From Methylobacterium radiotolerans JCM 2831 (GTDB lineage: Bacteria > Pseudomonadota > Alphaproteobacteria > Rhizobiales > Beijerinckiaceae): 64,000 nt of DNA. The notes under the pieces were generated by a model, which was not told the DNA's origin, did not search any database, and saw only the letters and a list, made by a program, of their open reading frames with translations. Positions 36,077-44,600 of the stretch are shown in pieces (position 1 is the stretch's first letter; each line of letters starts with the position of its first letter). The stretch is taken from positions 1,724,001 through 1,788,000 of the forward strand of contig NC_010505.1 of the NCBI RefSeq assembly GCF_000019725.1, given 5' to 3'. Position numbers and translations under genes: made by a program.

Positions 36077-36263
36077 GGCTGTGTCCCAACACGGGAACGC
36101 GCGCGCAAACTGTCCCTTTAGCGGGGATTAACCACACCGCGGCTTAATGGGGTGGACGGTTGATGTCCTCCCCAGACGGGCGACCCGGACCACGTGCGCG
36201 AGAACGGCTCTCGCGGGCGAACGGCGACGGCTGCCCAGGGGAAGCGCGTACGCGAGTTCCCGA

Positions 36264-37607
36264 ATGGCCCAGGCTGCGTTGTCCCTCGCCGCGTTCCAGA
36301 CCGCGTATCCGAGCGCGGAACCCCGGCGACCGGCGCCCCCGCGCCTCACCTACGTCGAGACCGTCTACGATCCGGTCGTCCGCACCCGGGCGCCCTACCC
36401 GAGCGCCATGCGGCGCGCCCGCCGCCGCGCCCGGCTGACGGCGCTCATCGCCCTCACCGGCGCGACCCTGGCCGGCTGGGCCGTGTTCAGCCACCCGCAG
36501 GGGCCGGCCCGCCCCGACGCGCAGACCGTCGCGGCGGCCGGGCCGACCGCCGCCCCGGTCCCGCAGGCCGTGGCGGCGCCGCGGCCGAGCCTCGCCTGGA
36601 TGCTCGACCGGAGCCCGGCGCTGGGCTCCGACACCGCCACGGCCTTCGGAGGCGCGGCCCCGCCGGCCGCCGGCTTCCAGATCGCCGCCGCCGCGCCGTC
36701 CCCGGCGGTCCGGGAGATCGCCCGGCAGGTGGCCCAGGCGGAGCGGGCGCGGACCGCCCAGGTCCGGCTGGCCCAGGCCGGGCCCGCGGAGAGGGCGACC
36801 GAGAAGGCCGGCGACAAGATCGCCGAGAAGGGCGCGGGGGCGCCGGTCCGGATGGCCGCGGCCGAGCCTACCCCCGCCGCCCTCGCGCCCGCCCTGGTGC
36901 CGCTGCCGGTGGCGCGCCCGCCCGAGCTGCGGCGCGCGCCGGCGCCGCCGCCCGCGCGGGTGGCGAGCCGCGCCCTGCCCCGGACCCGCGACGTGTTCCG
37001 CGCCGCGATGGCCGAGGAGCCGTCCTTCTTCGAGAAGCTGTTCGGGGTCGGCGCGGCCGCGCCGTCTCAGGAGAATCGTCAGGAGCCCCGTCAGGCGCTG
37101 GCCTATGCCAGCCCGGACGCCCTGCCGCAGGAGGCGCCGCGCACCCGGATCAGCCCGGAGCCCGATTCGGTGGCCGGCACGGCCGTCTACGACATCACCG
37201 CCCGCACGGTGACGCTGCCCTCCGGCGAGGTGCTGGAGGCCCATTCCGGCCTCGGCGAGCACATGGACAACCCGCGCTACGTCCACCTGCGCATGCGCGG
37301 CTCGACCCCGCCCGGCACCTACACGCTGACCGAGCGCGAGCGCCTGTTCCACGGGGTCCGGGCGATCCGGCTCAACCCGGTGGGCGGCAGCGCCGCGATC
37401 CACGGCCGCGACGGCCTGCTGGCCCACACCTACATGCTGCGGCAGCCCGGCGCCTCGAACGGCTGCGTCTCGTTCCGCGACTACAACCGCTTCCTGCAGG
37501 CCTTCCTGCGGGGCGAGGTCCGGCGCCTCGTGGTGGTGGCCGGCAGCGGCGACGGCGGCATCCTCAACCGGATCGGCCTCGCCGGCCGCCGGGGCGGCCG
37601 GGGCTGA
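36264..37607 (+). CDS. DUF2778 L,D-transpeptidase-like protein, membrane anchored
   Basis: 447 residues. A cytoplasmic N-terminal tail, one membrane segment (LTALIALTGATLAGWAVFSH, ~58-77), a long Ala/Pro-rich periplasmic linker (~80-300) and a C-terminal DUF2778 domain. The domain carries PPGTYTLTER, SAAIHGRDG and GASNGCVSFRDY, i.e. the His and the SxGC catalytic Cys of L,D-transpeptidase-type enzymes (the Tlde1 effector group is in the same family). It probably acts on peptidoglycan. The start is uncertain: ATG 36264 gives MAQAALSL; the frame is open to ATG 36147. No clear ribosome site at either. Confidence 0.82.
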   Translation: MAQAALSLAAFQTAYPSAEPRRPAPPRLTYVETVYDPVVRTRAPYPSAMRRARRRARLTALIALTGATLAGWAVFSHPQGPARPDAQTVAAAGPTAAPVPQAVAAPRPSLAWMLDRSPALGSDTATAFGGAAPPAAGFQIAAAAPSPAVREIARQVAQAERARTAQVRLAQAGPAERATEKAGDKIAEKGAGAPVRMAAAEPTPAALAPALVPLPVARPPELRRAPAPPPARVASRALPRTRDVFRAAMAEEPSFFEKLFGVGAAAPSQENRQEPRQALAYASPDALPQEAPRTRISPEPDSVAGTAVYDITARTVTLPSGEVLEAHSGLGEHMDNPRYVHLRMRGSTPPGTYTLTERERLFHGVRAIRLNPVGGSAAIHGRDGLLAHTYMLRQPGASNGCVSFRDYNRFLQAFLRGEVRRLVVVAGSGDGGILNRIGLAGRRGGRG

Positions 37608-37745
37608 GGATCGGCGGCTCGGCGGCGCTGGGCCGAGCGTCCGAGATCACTAAAGTCCGAGATCACTTCGGCGCGGCGCGGCTTTACGCGCCCGCCCAAG
37701 CTGCCGTAACGGGGCTCAGACGCCAGCCCTGACAAGAGGCACCCG

Positions 37746-38795
37746 ATGAAACTGCCCCGCCGCTTCTTCCAGCCCCTCGCCACCGGCGCGCCGGCCCCGT
37801 TCCGCGAGCTGCCGGTGCGGCTGGAGCGGATGATCCACTTCGTGCCGCCCCACAACGACAAGGTCCGGGCCCGGGTGCCGGAGCTTGCCGGCACGGTCGA
37901 CGTGGTGCTGGGCAACCTGGAGGACGCGGTCCCGGCCGACCAGAAGGAGGCGGCCCGCAGGGGCTTCGTGGCCATGGCCCAGGCCACCGACTTCGCCGCC
38001 ACCGGCACCGGCCTCTGGACCCGGATCAACGCCCTCAACTCCCCGTGGATCTTGGACGACCTGTTCACGATCGTGGCCGAGGTCGGGGACAAGCTCGACG
38101 TCGTGATGGTGCCCAAGGTCGAGGGGCCGTGGGATATCCACTACATCGACCAGCTGCTCGCCCAGCTCGAGGCGCGCCACGGGGTGACGAAGCCGATCCT
38201 GGTCCACGCGATCCTGGAGACGGCCGAGGGCGTCGCCAACGTCGACGCCATCGCGTCGGCCTCGCCGCGCATGCACGGCATGAGCCTCGGGCCGGCGGAC
38301 CTCGCGGCGTCCCGCGGCATGAAGACCACCCGGGTCGGCGGCGGCCACCCCGATTACCGGGTGATCGCCGACCCGGCCGGCGACGCGCCCCGGGCGAGCG
38401 CCCAGCAGGACCTCTGGCACTACACCATCGCCCGGATGGTCGACGCCTGCATGGCCAACGGCATCAAGGCCTTCTACGGCCCGTTCGGCGACTTCTCCGA
38501 CGGCGCGGCCTGCGAGGCGCAGTTCCGCAACGCCTTCCTGATGGGATGCGCTGGCGCCTGGACGCTGCACCCGAGCCAGGTGGCGATCGCCAAGCGGGTC
38601 TTCGCGCCGGACCCGGCCGAGGTGGCCTTCGCGGCCCGGATCGTCGAGGCCATGCCGGACGGCACCGGCGCCGTGATGCTCGACGGCAAGATGCAGGACG
38701 ACGCCACCTGGAAGCAGGCCAAGGTCATCGTGGACCTCGCCAAGCTGGTCGCCGCGAAGGATCCGGAGCTGGCGGCGGTCTACAAGCTGGGGTGA
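37746..38795 (+). CDS. mcl: L-malyl-CoA/beta-methylmalyl-CoA lyase, Chloroflexus type
   Basis: 349 residues, HpcH/HpaI aldolase/citrate lyase superfamily. It would cleave malyl-CoA or methylmalyl-CoA into glyoxylate plus acetyl- or propionyl-CoA. The sequence follows the Chloroflexus aurantiacus lyase closely in memory: [76 protein letters not shown] and [18 protein letters not shown]. The Mg-binding Glu and Asp and active-site Arg are present. It is not the usual serine-cycle MclA type, which starts differently (near GSNPxFMEKA). It stands alone, without other serine-cycle or ethylmalonyl-CoA genes beside it. Confidence 0.85.
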   Translation: MKLPRRFFQPLATGAPAPFRELPVRLERMIHFVPPHNDKVRARVPELAGTVDVVLGNLEDAVPADQKEAARRGFVAMAQATDFAATGTGLWTRINALNSPWILDDLFTIVAEVGDKLDVVMVPKVEGPWDIHYIDQLLAQLEARHGVTKPILVHAILETAEGVANVDAIASASPRMHGMSLGPADLAASRGMKTTRVGGGHPDYRVIADPAGDAPRASAQQDLWHYTIARMVDACMANGIKAFYGPFGDFSDGAACEAQFRNAFLMGCAGAWTLHPSQVAIAKRVFAPDPAEVAFAARIVEAMPDGTGAVMLDGKMQDDATWKQAKVIVDLAKLVAAKDPELAAVYKLG

Positions 38796-38854
38796 GCGGG
38801 CTGCCGGGGCCGCGTGTGGCGGTCCCGATTCGGCGTCCGCGAGTCGCGACGCGC

Positions 38855-38879
38855 CCCCCCTCCCGTGGGGGAGAGGGGA
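38855..38879. repeat. Short palindromic repeat (CCCTCTCCCGTGNGGGAGAGGG family)
   Basis: CCCCCCTCCCGTGGGGGAGAGGG-like hairpin downstream of the malyl-CoA lyase gene. Other copies are at 39416-39450, 39520-39555 and a worn one near 46667. This hairpin is widely scattered between genes in many proteobacteria. No gene lies between 38796 and 39004. Confidence 0.65.
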
Positions 38880-39070
38880 CCCGCGTGCCGTTCTGAAGCG
38901 ATGACGCCGCGGAGCCGGACAATTCGCTGGGGCTAGGCCCGCGCAAGCCGCAGCACCGTATCATCCACCGGGTCCGCAACTGCGTTGCCGGAACCGTGCG
39001 GTGAGCAGATCGATCCCGCGCGCGCAGCCTGCGGCGCGCGCAAACAAGCGCCGAGGCCGAGCTCTGGCGC

Positions 39071-39442
39071 GTGTTGCGCAATCGCGCGCTCAACGGCTGG
39101 AAGTTCCGCCGCCAGCACCCGATCGACCGGTTCGTCGTCGACTTCGCCTGCCTCAAGGCGAGGCTGATCGTCGAGGTCGACGGCGCAACGCACTCGACCG
39201 CCAGCGAGGTCGCCCGGGATGCCGCGCGCACCGCGATCCTCGAATCGCTCGGCTTCGCCCTGCTCCGTATCCCGAACGCCGACATCCACGAGCATCGCGA
39301 CGGCGTGCGCGAGACGATCCTGGCGGCCCTCGAACGCCGCGACACGGTCGAGAGCCGTTCCCGATCGGGTTGGGACGCAGGCGATCGGCGAGCCCGTGCC
39401 GAACGAGGCGCGGGTCCCCTCTCCCGTGCGGGAGAGGGATAG
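39071..39442 (+). CDS. DUF559 (Vsr-like endonuclease fold) protein, 5' end damaged
   Basis: The DUF559 core is clear: RNRALNGWKFRRQHPIDRFV, VDFACLKARLIVEVDGATHS, LGFALLRIPNADIHEH and VRETILAALE, with the Asp and Glu/His of a Vsr-like nuclease site. The frame is open from 39005 and codes RRAQTSAEAELWRVL, which matches the family N-terminal region, but no ATG, GTG or TTG lies between the stop at 39002 and GTG 39071. The natural start therefore seems lost, or a rare start is used. The last ~30 residues are encoded by a dispersed repeat (39416 on), so the C terminus is also replaced. Function of the family is unproven. Confidence 0.55.
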   Translation: MLRNRALNGWKFRRQHPIDRFVVDFACLKARLIVEVDGATHSTASEVARDAARTAILESLGFALLRIPNADIHEHRDGVRETILAALERRDTVESRSRSGWDAGDRRARAERGAGPLSRAGEG

Positions 39443-39555
39443 GGTGAGGGATGAGAACAGTCCGGAAGAGTCGCGCCTGTACGCGCATCGGCGGCCTGTT
39501 CAGTCCTGATCCTTCTCGTCCCTCACCCCAACCCTCTCCCGCACGGGAGAGGGGG
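39416..39555. repeat. Two palindromic repeats in opposite orientation
   Basis: CCCCTCTCCCGTGCGGGAGA then GGGATAGGGTGAGGG at 39416-39450, and its mirror copy CCCTCACCCCAACCCTCTCC then CGCACGGGAGAGGGGG at 39520-39555. Together they make a large inverted pair around ~70 bases. The first copy forms the 3' end of the DUF559 frame. The space on to 39633 holds nothing else. Confidence 0.75.
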
Positions 39556-39633
39556 CCTGGCGCGGTTGGCGAGACCGGGCTCGCCCTCCTTCCCGACCGT
39601 TGCAACATGGTCGGATACGGCTCTAGTCCACCC

Positions 39634-40617
39634 TCACCCGCCGAACCGCGCCCGGTACTCCTGCGGCGTCGCCGCGACGTGCCGCAGGAAGCTGCGCCGC
39701 ATCGTCTCCTCGGAGCCGAAGCCGCAGGTCCGGGCGACGCGCTTGATCGGCTGCGCCGTCTCGGCGAGCGCGCGCCGGGCCGCCTCCACCCGCAGGCGCT
39801 CCACGGCCCTGGCCGGGGTCAGGCCGGTCGCCTCGCGATAGTGCCGGCTGAGGCTGCGCGCACTCATCCCGGCCGCCGCGGCGAGCGCCGGCAGCGACAG
39901 GTCGCCGGACAGGTTGTCGGCGATGTAGGCGTGGAGCCGCCCGAACCGCTCCTCGCCCGCCTGCAGCGCCAGCGCCGCGCTGAACTGCGCCTGCCCGCCG
40001 GGGCGCTTGAGGAACATCACGAGGTGGCGCGCCACCGCCAGGGCGGTCGCGCGGCCGAGATCCTCCTCGACCAGCGCCAGGGCCAGGTCGATACCGGCCG
40101 TGACCCCCGCCGAGGACCAGACCGGGCCGTCGCGCACGAAGATCGGGTCGGGCTCGATCCGGGCGCGCCGGTAGCGCGCGGCGAGCGCGCCGCAATGCTT
40201 CCAGTGGGTCACGGCCCGCCGCCCGTCGAGGAGCCCCGCCGCCCCGAGCAGGAACGCGCCGGTGCAGACCGAGGCGACCCGGCGGGCCCGACCCGCCCGG
40301 GTCCGCACCCAGGCCACCAGGGCGGCGTCGTCGCAGGCCGCGACGACGCCGGGGCCGCCCGCGATCACCAGCGTGTCCACCGGCGCGTGGGGATCCGGCA
40401 GCGGGTCGGCCACCAGCCGCAGCCCCGCCGAGGCGGTGAGCCCCGGGTCGCCGGCCGCGATCACCCGCGGCGCGTAGGGCATCCCGGCGCCGCCGTGCTC
40501 GTTGGCGGTGGCGAAGACCTGGAGCGGCCCGGCCACGTCGAGGAGCTGCACCGACGGGAAGGCCAGCACCTCGACGGGGCGCGGCGCGTCTGGCGAGAAA
40601 CGAGGGCTCTTTGGCAT
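39634..40617 (-). CDS. GlxA-family transcriptional regulator (DJ-1/PfpI + AraC HTH)
   Basis: 327 residues. N-terminal DJ-1/PfpI-like domain (~13-185: VEVLAFPSVQLLDVAGPLQV, VIAGGPGVVAA, VASVCTGAFLLGAAGLLDGR), where Cys at the nucleophile elbow is kept. A C-terminal AraC-type DNA-binding domain (~225-325) has LSLPALAAAAGMSARSLSRH and RVARTCGFGSEETMRRSF. It is divergent from, and 54 bases away from, a free-standing DJ-1/PfpI enzyme gene, which it probably controls. The effector is unknown. Confidence 0.9.
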   Translation of the reverse strand: MPKSPRFSPDAPRPVEVLAFPSVQLLDVAGPLQVFATANEHGGAGMPYAPRVIAAGDPGLTASAGLRLVADPLPDPHAPVDTLVIAGGPGVVAACDDAALVAWVRTRAGRARRVASVCTGAFLLGAAGLLDGRRAVTHWKHCGALAARYRRARIEPDPIFVRDGPVWSSAGVTAGIDLALALVEEDLGRATALAVARHLVMFLKRPGGQAQFSAALALQAGEERFGRLHAYIADNLSGDLSLPALAAAAGMSARSLSRHYREATGLTPARAVERLRVEAARRALAETAQPIKRVARTCGFGSEETMRRSFLRHVAATPQEYRARFGG

Positions 40618-40671
40618 TTCGGCCAGATCCTGACGCGGTAGGGTCGTCCTGTCCACCACGGAGGCTCCGGC

Positions 40672-41394
40672 ATGATCCCGCCCGACACCCACCTGCAGAT
40701 CGGTTCGCTCCTGTTCGAGGGGCTCGACCAGATCGACCTCACCGGCCCGTTCGAGGTCCTGTCCCGGGTGCCCAACAGCACCTACCGGGTCTACGCGCCG
40801 CGCCTCGAGCCCGTCCGCGACGTCCGCGGCCTCCGGATGCTGCCGGATGCGACCCTGGCGGAGGCGCCGCGGCTCGACGTGCTGCACGTGCCGGGCGGCC
40901 AGGGCCAGGAGGCGCTGATGCGCGACGCCGCCGTGCTCGGCTGGATCCGCGACCAGGCGGCGGGCGCGAGCCACGTCCTCTCGGTCTGCACCGGCGCCCT
41001 GCTCCTCGGCGCGGCCGGCCTCCTGGTCGGGCGCAGGGCCACGACCTACTGGAACGCGGTCCACCTGCTGCCCCTCTTCGGGGCCGAGCCGGTGGACGAG
41101 CGGGTGGTGCTCGACCGCGACGCGGACGGCCGCCGCTGGGTGTTCGCGGCCGGCGTCACCGCGGGGATCGACGGGGCGCTCCGGCTCGCCGCCGAACTGC
41201 GCGGCGACGAGGCCGCCCGGACGATCCAGCTCGGCATGCAGTACGCCCCCGAGCCGCCCTTCGACAGCGGCACACCCCGAACGGCCTCCCCGGCCACCGT
41301 GGCGCGGGCGCGGGCGGCGGCGGCCGACATCACGGCCCGGCGCGAGGCCACCGCCCGGGCGATCGCGGCCGACCTCGGCATCCGGATTTCGTAG
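40672..41394 (+). CDS. DJ-1/PfpI family protein, isonitrile hydratase-like
   Basis: 240 residues. It matches the isonitrile (isocyanide) hydratase group of the DJ-1 superfamily: QIGSLLFEGLDQIDLTGPFE, VLHVPGGQGQEALM, nucleophile Cys in HVLSVCTGALLLGAAGLL, and AAGVTAGIDGALRLAAEL. Asp in the DLTGP motif corresponds to the acid residue of that group. GGAGG precedes the ATG. It is divergent from a GlxA-type regulator and is followed at 10 bases by an NTF2-like gene. The actual substrate is not certain. Confidence 0.83.
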   Translation: MIPPDTHLQIGSLLFEGLDQIDLTGPFEVLSRVPNSTYRVYAPRLEPVRDVRGLRMLPDATLAEAPRLDVLHVPGGQGQEALMRDAAVLGWIRDQAAGASHVLSVCTGALLLGAAGLLVGRRATTYWNAVHLLPLFGAEPVDERVVLDRDADGRRWVFAAGVTAGIDGALRLAAELRGDEAARTIQLGMQYAPEPPFDSGTPRTASPATVARARAAAADITARREATARAIAADLGIRIS

Positions 41395-41403
41395 GAGACT
41401 CCG

Positions 41404-41802
41404 ATGGACCTCAGCCACGCTCGCGCCTTCGCGGCCGCCCTGGCGGCGAAGGACCGGGACGCCATGCTGGCGCAGATGACCGAGGCGGTGGTGCTCAACA
41501 CGCCGCTCGCCGCCGAGCCCGTGCGCGGGAAGGCGGCGATCCGGCCAGTGGTCGACGCCCTGCTGGCGGCGGTCGACGCCTTCGAGATCCGCGAGATCCT
41601 GGAAGGCCCCGCGCACGCCGCCGCCTTCTTCGGCGCGACGGCCGGCCCGCACCGGCTCGACGGGATGGATTACTGGCGCCTCGACGCGGCCGGGCGCATC
41701 GCCGAGATGACCGTCCTGTGGCGGCCGCTGCCGGAGGCGATCGCCGTCCGGGACCGCCTGGCCCGCGCCGCCGGGACGCCGACTTCCGCGGCGACCGGGT
41801 GA
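41404..41802 (+). CDS. NTF2-like (SnoaL-type) protein
   Basis: 132 residues with a cone-shaped NTF2-like fold: FAAALAAKDRDAMLAQMTEA, VRGKAAIRPVVDALLAAVD, then GMDYWRLDAAGRIAEMTVLW. Members are small hydrolases, isomerases or ligand-binding proteins. GGAGA lies seven bases before the ATG, nine bases after the DJ-1 gene, so the two form an operon. Substrate unknown. Confidence 0.75.
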   Translation: MDLSHARAFAAALAAKDRDAMLAQMTEAVVLNTPLAAEPVRGKAAIRPVVDALLAAVDAFEIREILEGPAHAAAFFGATAGPHRLDGMDYWRLDAAGRIAEMTVLWRPLPEAIAVRDRLARAAGTPTSAATG

Positions 41803-41813
41803 CACGATCCGTC

Positions 41814-41833
41814 ATCGGACCTATCTGTCCGAT
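41814..41833. other. Short hairpin in the hspQ leader
   Basis: ATCGGAC-CTATCT-GTCCGAT, perfect 7-base arms and a 6-base loop, between the NTF2-like stop (41802) and the hspQ ATG (41850). It could be a weak terminator without a T tract or a leader structure that affects hspQ translation. No known motif is matched. Confidence 0.4.
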
Positions 41834-41849
41834 CTGGACGGGTTGAACC

Positions 41850-42188
41850 ATGTCGGACGTGACACTGAGAACCGCGAAATTCGCGATCGGCGCCGTGGTG
41901 CGCCACCGGATCTACCCGTTCCGGGGCGTCGTGTTCGACGTCGACCCGGTGTTCGACAACACCGAGGAATGGTGGCTGTCGATCCCCGAGGAGGTCCGGC
42001 CGCGCAAGGACCAGCCGTTCTACCACCTGCTCGCCGAGAACGCCGAGACCGAGTACGTGGCCTACGTGTCGGAGCAGAACCTCCTGCCCGACACGTCGGG
42101 CGAGGCCCTGCGCCACGCCGGCATCGCCGAGATGTTCGAGCGCGACGCCGCCGGCGCGTACCGGATGCGCGACCGCGCCACGAACTGA
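41850..42188 (+). CDS. hspQ: Heat shock protein HspQ
   Basis: 112 residues. In enterobacteria HspQ is a Lon substrate and specificity enhancer and helps control DnaA turnover. Motifs: KFAIGAVVRHRIYPFRGVVF, DVDPVFDNTEEWW, KDQPFYHLLAENAETEYVAY and VSEQNLLPD, all typical. It lies 47 bases after the NTF2-like gene; a hairpin in between may separate or regulate it. I see no sigma-32 or CIRCE site. Confidence 0.92.
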   Translation: MSDVTLRTAKFAIGAVVRHRIYPFRGVVFDVDPVFDNTEEWWLSIPEEVRPRKDQPFYHLLAENAETEYVAYVSEQNLLPDTSGEALRHAGIAEMFERDAAGAYRMRDRATN

Positions 42189-42271
42189 GCGGGTCGGGCC
42201 CGTGAAGGTCCTGGCAAGCGGCGGGCGCTAGTCTGCCGCGACGGCCGCTGCCGTCGGACGAACCCGTCGCC

Positions 42272-43261
42272 ATGATCCGACCCGCCGCTCTGCTCGCCGC
42301 CGGCCTTCTCGCTACGGCGGCCCGCGCCAACGACAGCGCCGCCGAGCTCGATGCCGGCGGCCTCGTCCTGCGGCGCGAGCCCGGGATCGCCCTGGTGAGC
42401 GAGGACCTGTCGATCGCCCGCGACCGGATCGGCGTGTCCTACCTGTTCCGCAATCAGGTTCAGGAGCCGCGCACGGTCCGGATCGCCTTCCCGCTGCCGC
42501 CGATCGACGGGCGCGAACTCAGCTTCTCGGCCCTGGCGCTGCCCCGGCCCGACAGCCCGAACTTCGTCGGCTTCACCGTCACGGTGGACGGCAGGCCCCT
42601 CGAGCCCGAGCTGGAGGAGCGCGCCTACGTGGGCGAGCGCGAGGTGACGGACCTGCTGCGCCGCCACGGCCTGCCGCTGAACCCGCTGCGCTTCGCGGCG
42701 ATCAGCGCGGCGGCCGGGCGGATCGGCGCGCCCGAATGGGCCGAGCTGGTCAGGGCCGGCCTGTTCCCCGACGTCGCGGACGCGCCGGAGCGGATGACCG
42801 AGGGGCTCTGGCGCGGCGAGGCCAAATTCCACTGGCTCCAGACCTTCCCGGCGGGGCAGGAGGTCCGCATCGCGCACAGCTACGCGCCGGTGACCGGCTT
42901 CCACCTGCTCGACCTCAAGGCGGCGTCCCGCGCGGCCTACCGGGCGACCTACTGCCTGGACGCGGCCGGGCTCGCGGCGATCCGGCGCCTGCACGCGAAG
43001 GCGGCGGATCCCGGCGGCCACCTGCGGGCGACCGTGGTGCCCTACATCGTCACCACGGCGCGCAACTGGGCCGCGCCGATCGGGCGCTTCACCCTGACGG
43101 TCGACAAGGGCAGCCCGGAGGCGGTGGCGAGCTTCTGCCGCACGGATGTCCGGAAGACCGGGCCGGCCACGTTCCGCTGGGAGGCCCGGGACTACGTGCC
43201 CGACCAGGACCTGCGCGTGCTGATCGTCCAGCCGGACTCGGGGCCCGCGGGGATCCGCTAG
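42272..43261 (+). CDS. DUF4424 periplasmic protein
   Basis: 329 residues with a signal peptide (MIRPAALLAAGLLATAARAN). The mature protein fits DUF4424: GLVLRREPGIALVSEDLSIA, VSYLFRNQVQEPRTVRIAFP, WLQTFPAGQEVRIAHSYAPV and PYIVTTARNWAAPIGRFTL. Such beta-rich secreted proteins occur in alphaproteobacteria without known function. It is convergent with ialB; a GGGCCGG/CCGGCCC hairpin (43291-43314) lies between them. Confidence 0.82.
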   Translation: MIRPAALLAAGLLATAARANDSAAELDAGGLVLRREPGIALVSEDLSIARDRIGVSYLFRNQVQEPRTVRIAFPLPPIDGRELSFSALALPRPDSPNFVGFTVTVDGRPLEPELEERAYVGEREVTDLLRRHGLPLNPLRFAAISAAAGRIGAPEWAELVRAGLFPDVADAPERMTEGLWRGEAKFHWLQTFPAGQEVRIAHSYAPVTGFHLLDLKAASRAAYRATYCLDAAGLAAIRRLHAKAADPGGHLRATVVPYIVTTARNWAAPIGRFTLTVDKGSPEAVASFCRTDVRKTGPATFRWEARDYVPDQDLRVLIVQPDSGPAGIR

Positions 43262-43361
43262 ACCCCGCCGCCGGACGGGCCAGACGCGAAGGGCCGGACC
43301 TCGCGGCCCGGCCCCCGATACGGACCCGCCGCGCGGCGGGCGGGTCGCTGGTGCTTACTCG

Positions 43362-44135
43362 TTACTTGGCGGCGGGGGCCGGGGCCGCGCCGGCGGCCGG
43401 GGCGGCGCCCTGCTGCTGCTCGAGCTTCTTGCGCATGTCCTCGGAGCGCTTCTCCAGCTCGGCCTGGAGCTTCTTCTGCTGCTCCTCGAGCACCTTCGGG
43501 TCGATGGCCGGGCCGTCGAAGGCCTTGCCGAAGCCGGCCAGCGGCACCGCGAAGGTGACCTCGCGCTGGGTCTGGTTCTGGACCGAGACGTTGAGGGTCG
43601 TGCCCTTCTTCATCGCGGCGATCACGCCGGCATCGACGCCGCCGGCCTCCGCGAAGCAGCCGTTCGGGAAGCAGACCGCGAAGCGGCCGGCGGTCGCCGC
43701 CTGGCCGTCGACGTTGAAGCGGATGCCCGGCTGCAGCAGCAGGCCCAGCGGGAGCAGGTAGCGCACCACGCGCACCTCCTGCTTCTGGGCGGGGTTCTTC
43801 ATCTCGTAGACCGCCACGGCCAGCACCGGCTGGCCCTGGTCGGACACGAAGTCACGGGTCGTGTAGCAGATGTCGGTGCCCGAGCCCTGGTCCTTGCCGC
43901 AGACCTTGGTCCAGTCGGCCTGGCTCGGCTCGGACTTCACGGCGACGATCTGCGGGCCCGTCTGGGCGGCCGGGGTGTTGGCCGCCGGGGTACCCGGGGC
44001 GGTCGGCGCCGGCGCGGCCGGGGCGGGCGCGGCGGGCTTCTTCGGCTGCGCCACGGCCGGCGCGGCCGCGAGGCCGAGGCCCGCGAGGCCGAGGAGAGCG
44101 GCGCGGGCGAGCGTCGCGGTGCGGGTGAAGGACAT
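43362..44135 (-). CDS. ialB: Invasion-associated locus B (IalB) family protein
   Basis: 257 residues. Signal peptide (ARAALLGLAGLGLAAAPAVA), a Pro/Ala linker (~30-60), then the IalB domain: DWTKVCGKDQGSGTDICYTT, RVVRYLLPLGLLLQPGIRFN, CFPNGCFAEAGGVD with four Cys likely in disulfides. A C-terminal charged coiled coil (LEEQQKKLQAELEKRSEDM) is followed by a Pro/Ala tail. IalB proteins are periplasmic or envelope proteins in many non-pathogenic alphaproteobacteria too; the molecular role is unclear. AAGGGG precedes the ATG. Confidence 0.88.
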   Translation of the reverse strand: MSFTRTATLARAALLGLAGLGLAAAPAVAQPKKPAAPAPAAPAPTAPGTPAANTPAAQTGPQIVAVKSEPSQADWTKVCGKDQGSGTDICYTTRDFVSDQGQPVLAVAVYEMKNPAQKQEVRVVRYLLPLGLLLQPGIRFNVDGQAATAGRFAVCFPNGCFAEAGGVDAGVIAAMKKGTTLNVSVQNQTQREVTFAVPLAGFGKAFDGPAIDPKVLEEQQKKLQAELEKRSEDMRKKLEQQQGAAPAAGAAPAPAAK

Positions 44136-44600
44136 CGGCTCTGACCCCTTGGAAGAGACGTGGTGTGGCTGGCAGGATGCGGAGCCGGCCTGGCGGCAGG
44201 TCCGCCGGAGCGACCGGCCGCCCGCCGCGTTGGCGCACCGCCCGGAGCTCCGGATGAATCGGTCCGGCCATCGGGCGGGACGGGCGCCCGTCTGCGCGCA
44301 TCCCTCACCCCGGCGACCGGGCGGCCTGCCTTTCCCCTCGAATGAGGCGAAGGCATGACACCGCGGCCTTGGGGCTGTCGGAACCGTCCTGGCCGCGCCC
44401 GGCCCCCGATAGGCCCCCGTCCGCCCGGCCGCAAGCGCGACGTTGCGCGGCCGCGAGGCACGAGCGCGTGATCGGACCGCGCCGCCGGCCGCCGCCGGCC
44501 GCCCTCCTGCGGCGCCCGGCGGCGCGGCCCTCTTAGCGGTCGGTTAACCCTGTGGGGCCGAGATGATAGGAGTTCTGCAGGATCGGCGGGGGCGGCGGGT
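44136..44600. other. Intergenic region upstream of ialB, no gene seen
   Basis: 465 bases between divergent genes. It should contain the ialB promoter and the promoter of the ANL-like gene. The middle is GC-rich low-complexity sequence (CCGCCGGCCGCCGCCGGCC near 44490). I found no credible reading frame, tRNA or known operator. Confidence 0.5.

Noticed and set aside
39520..39555. Possible CRISPR-like repeat, as the hairpin recurs nearby
   Set aside because: Only two copies in opposite orientation, no regular spacers and no cas genes; it is a dispersed palindromic repeat.
43291..43314. GGGCCGG/CCGGCCC hairpin between DUF4424 and ialB as a bidirectional terminator
   Set aside because: The stem is only seven bases with a ten-base loop, and neither side has a T tract; too weak to list.
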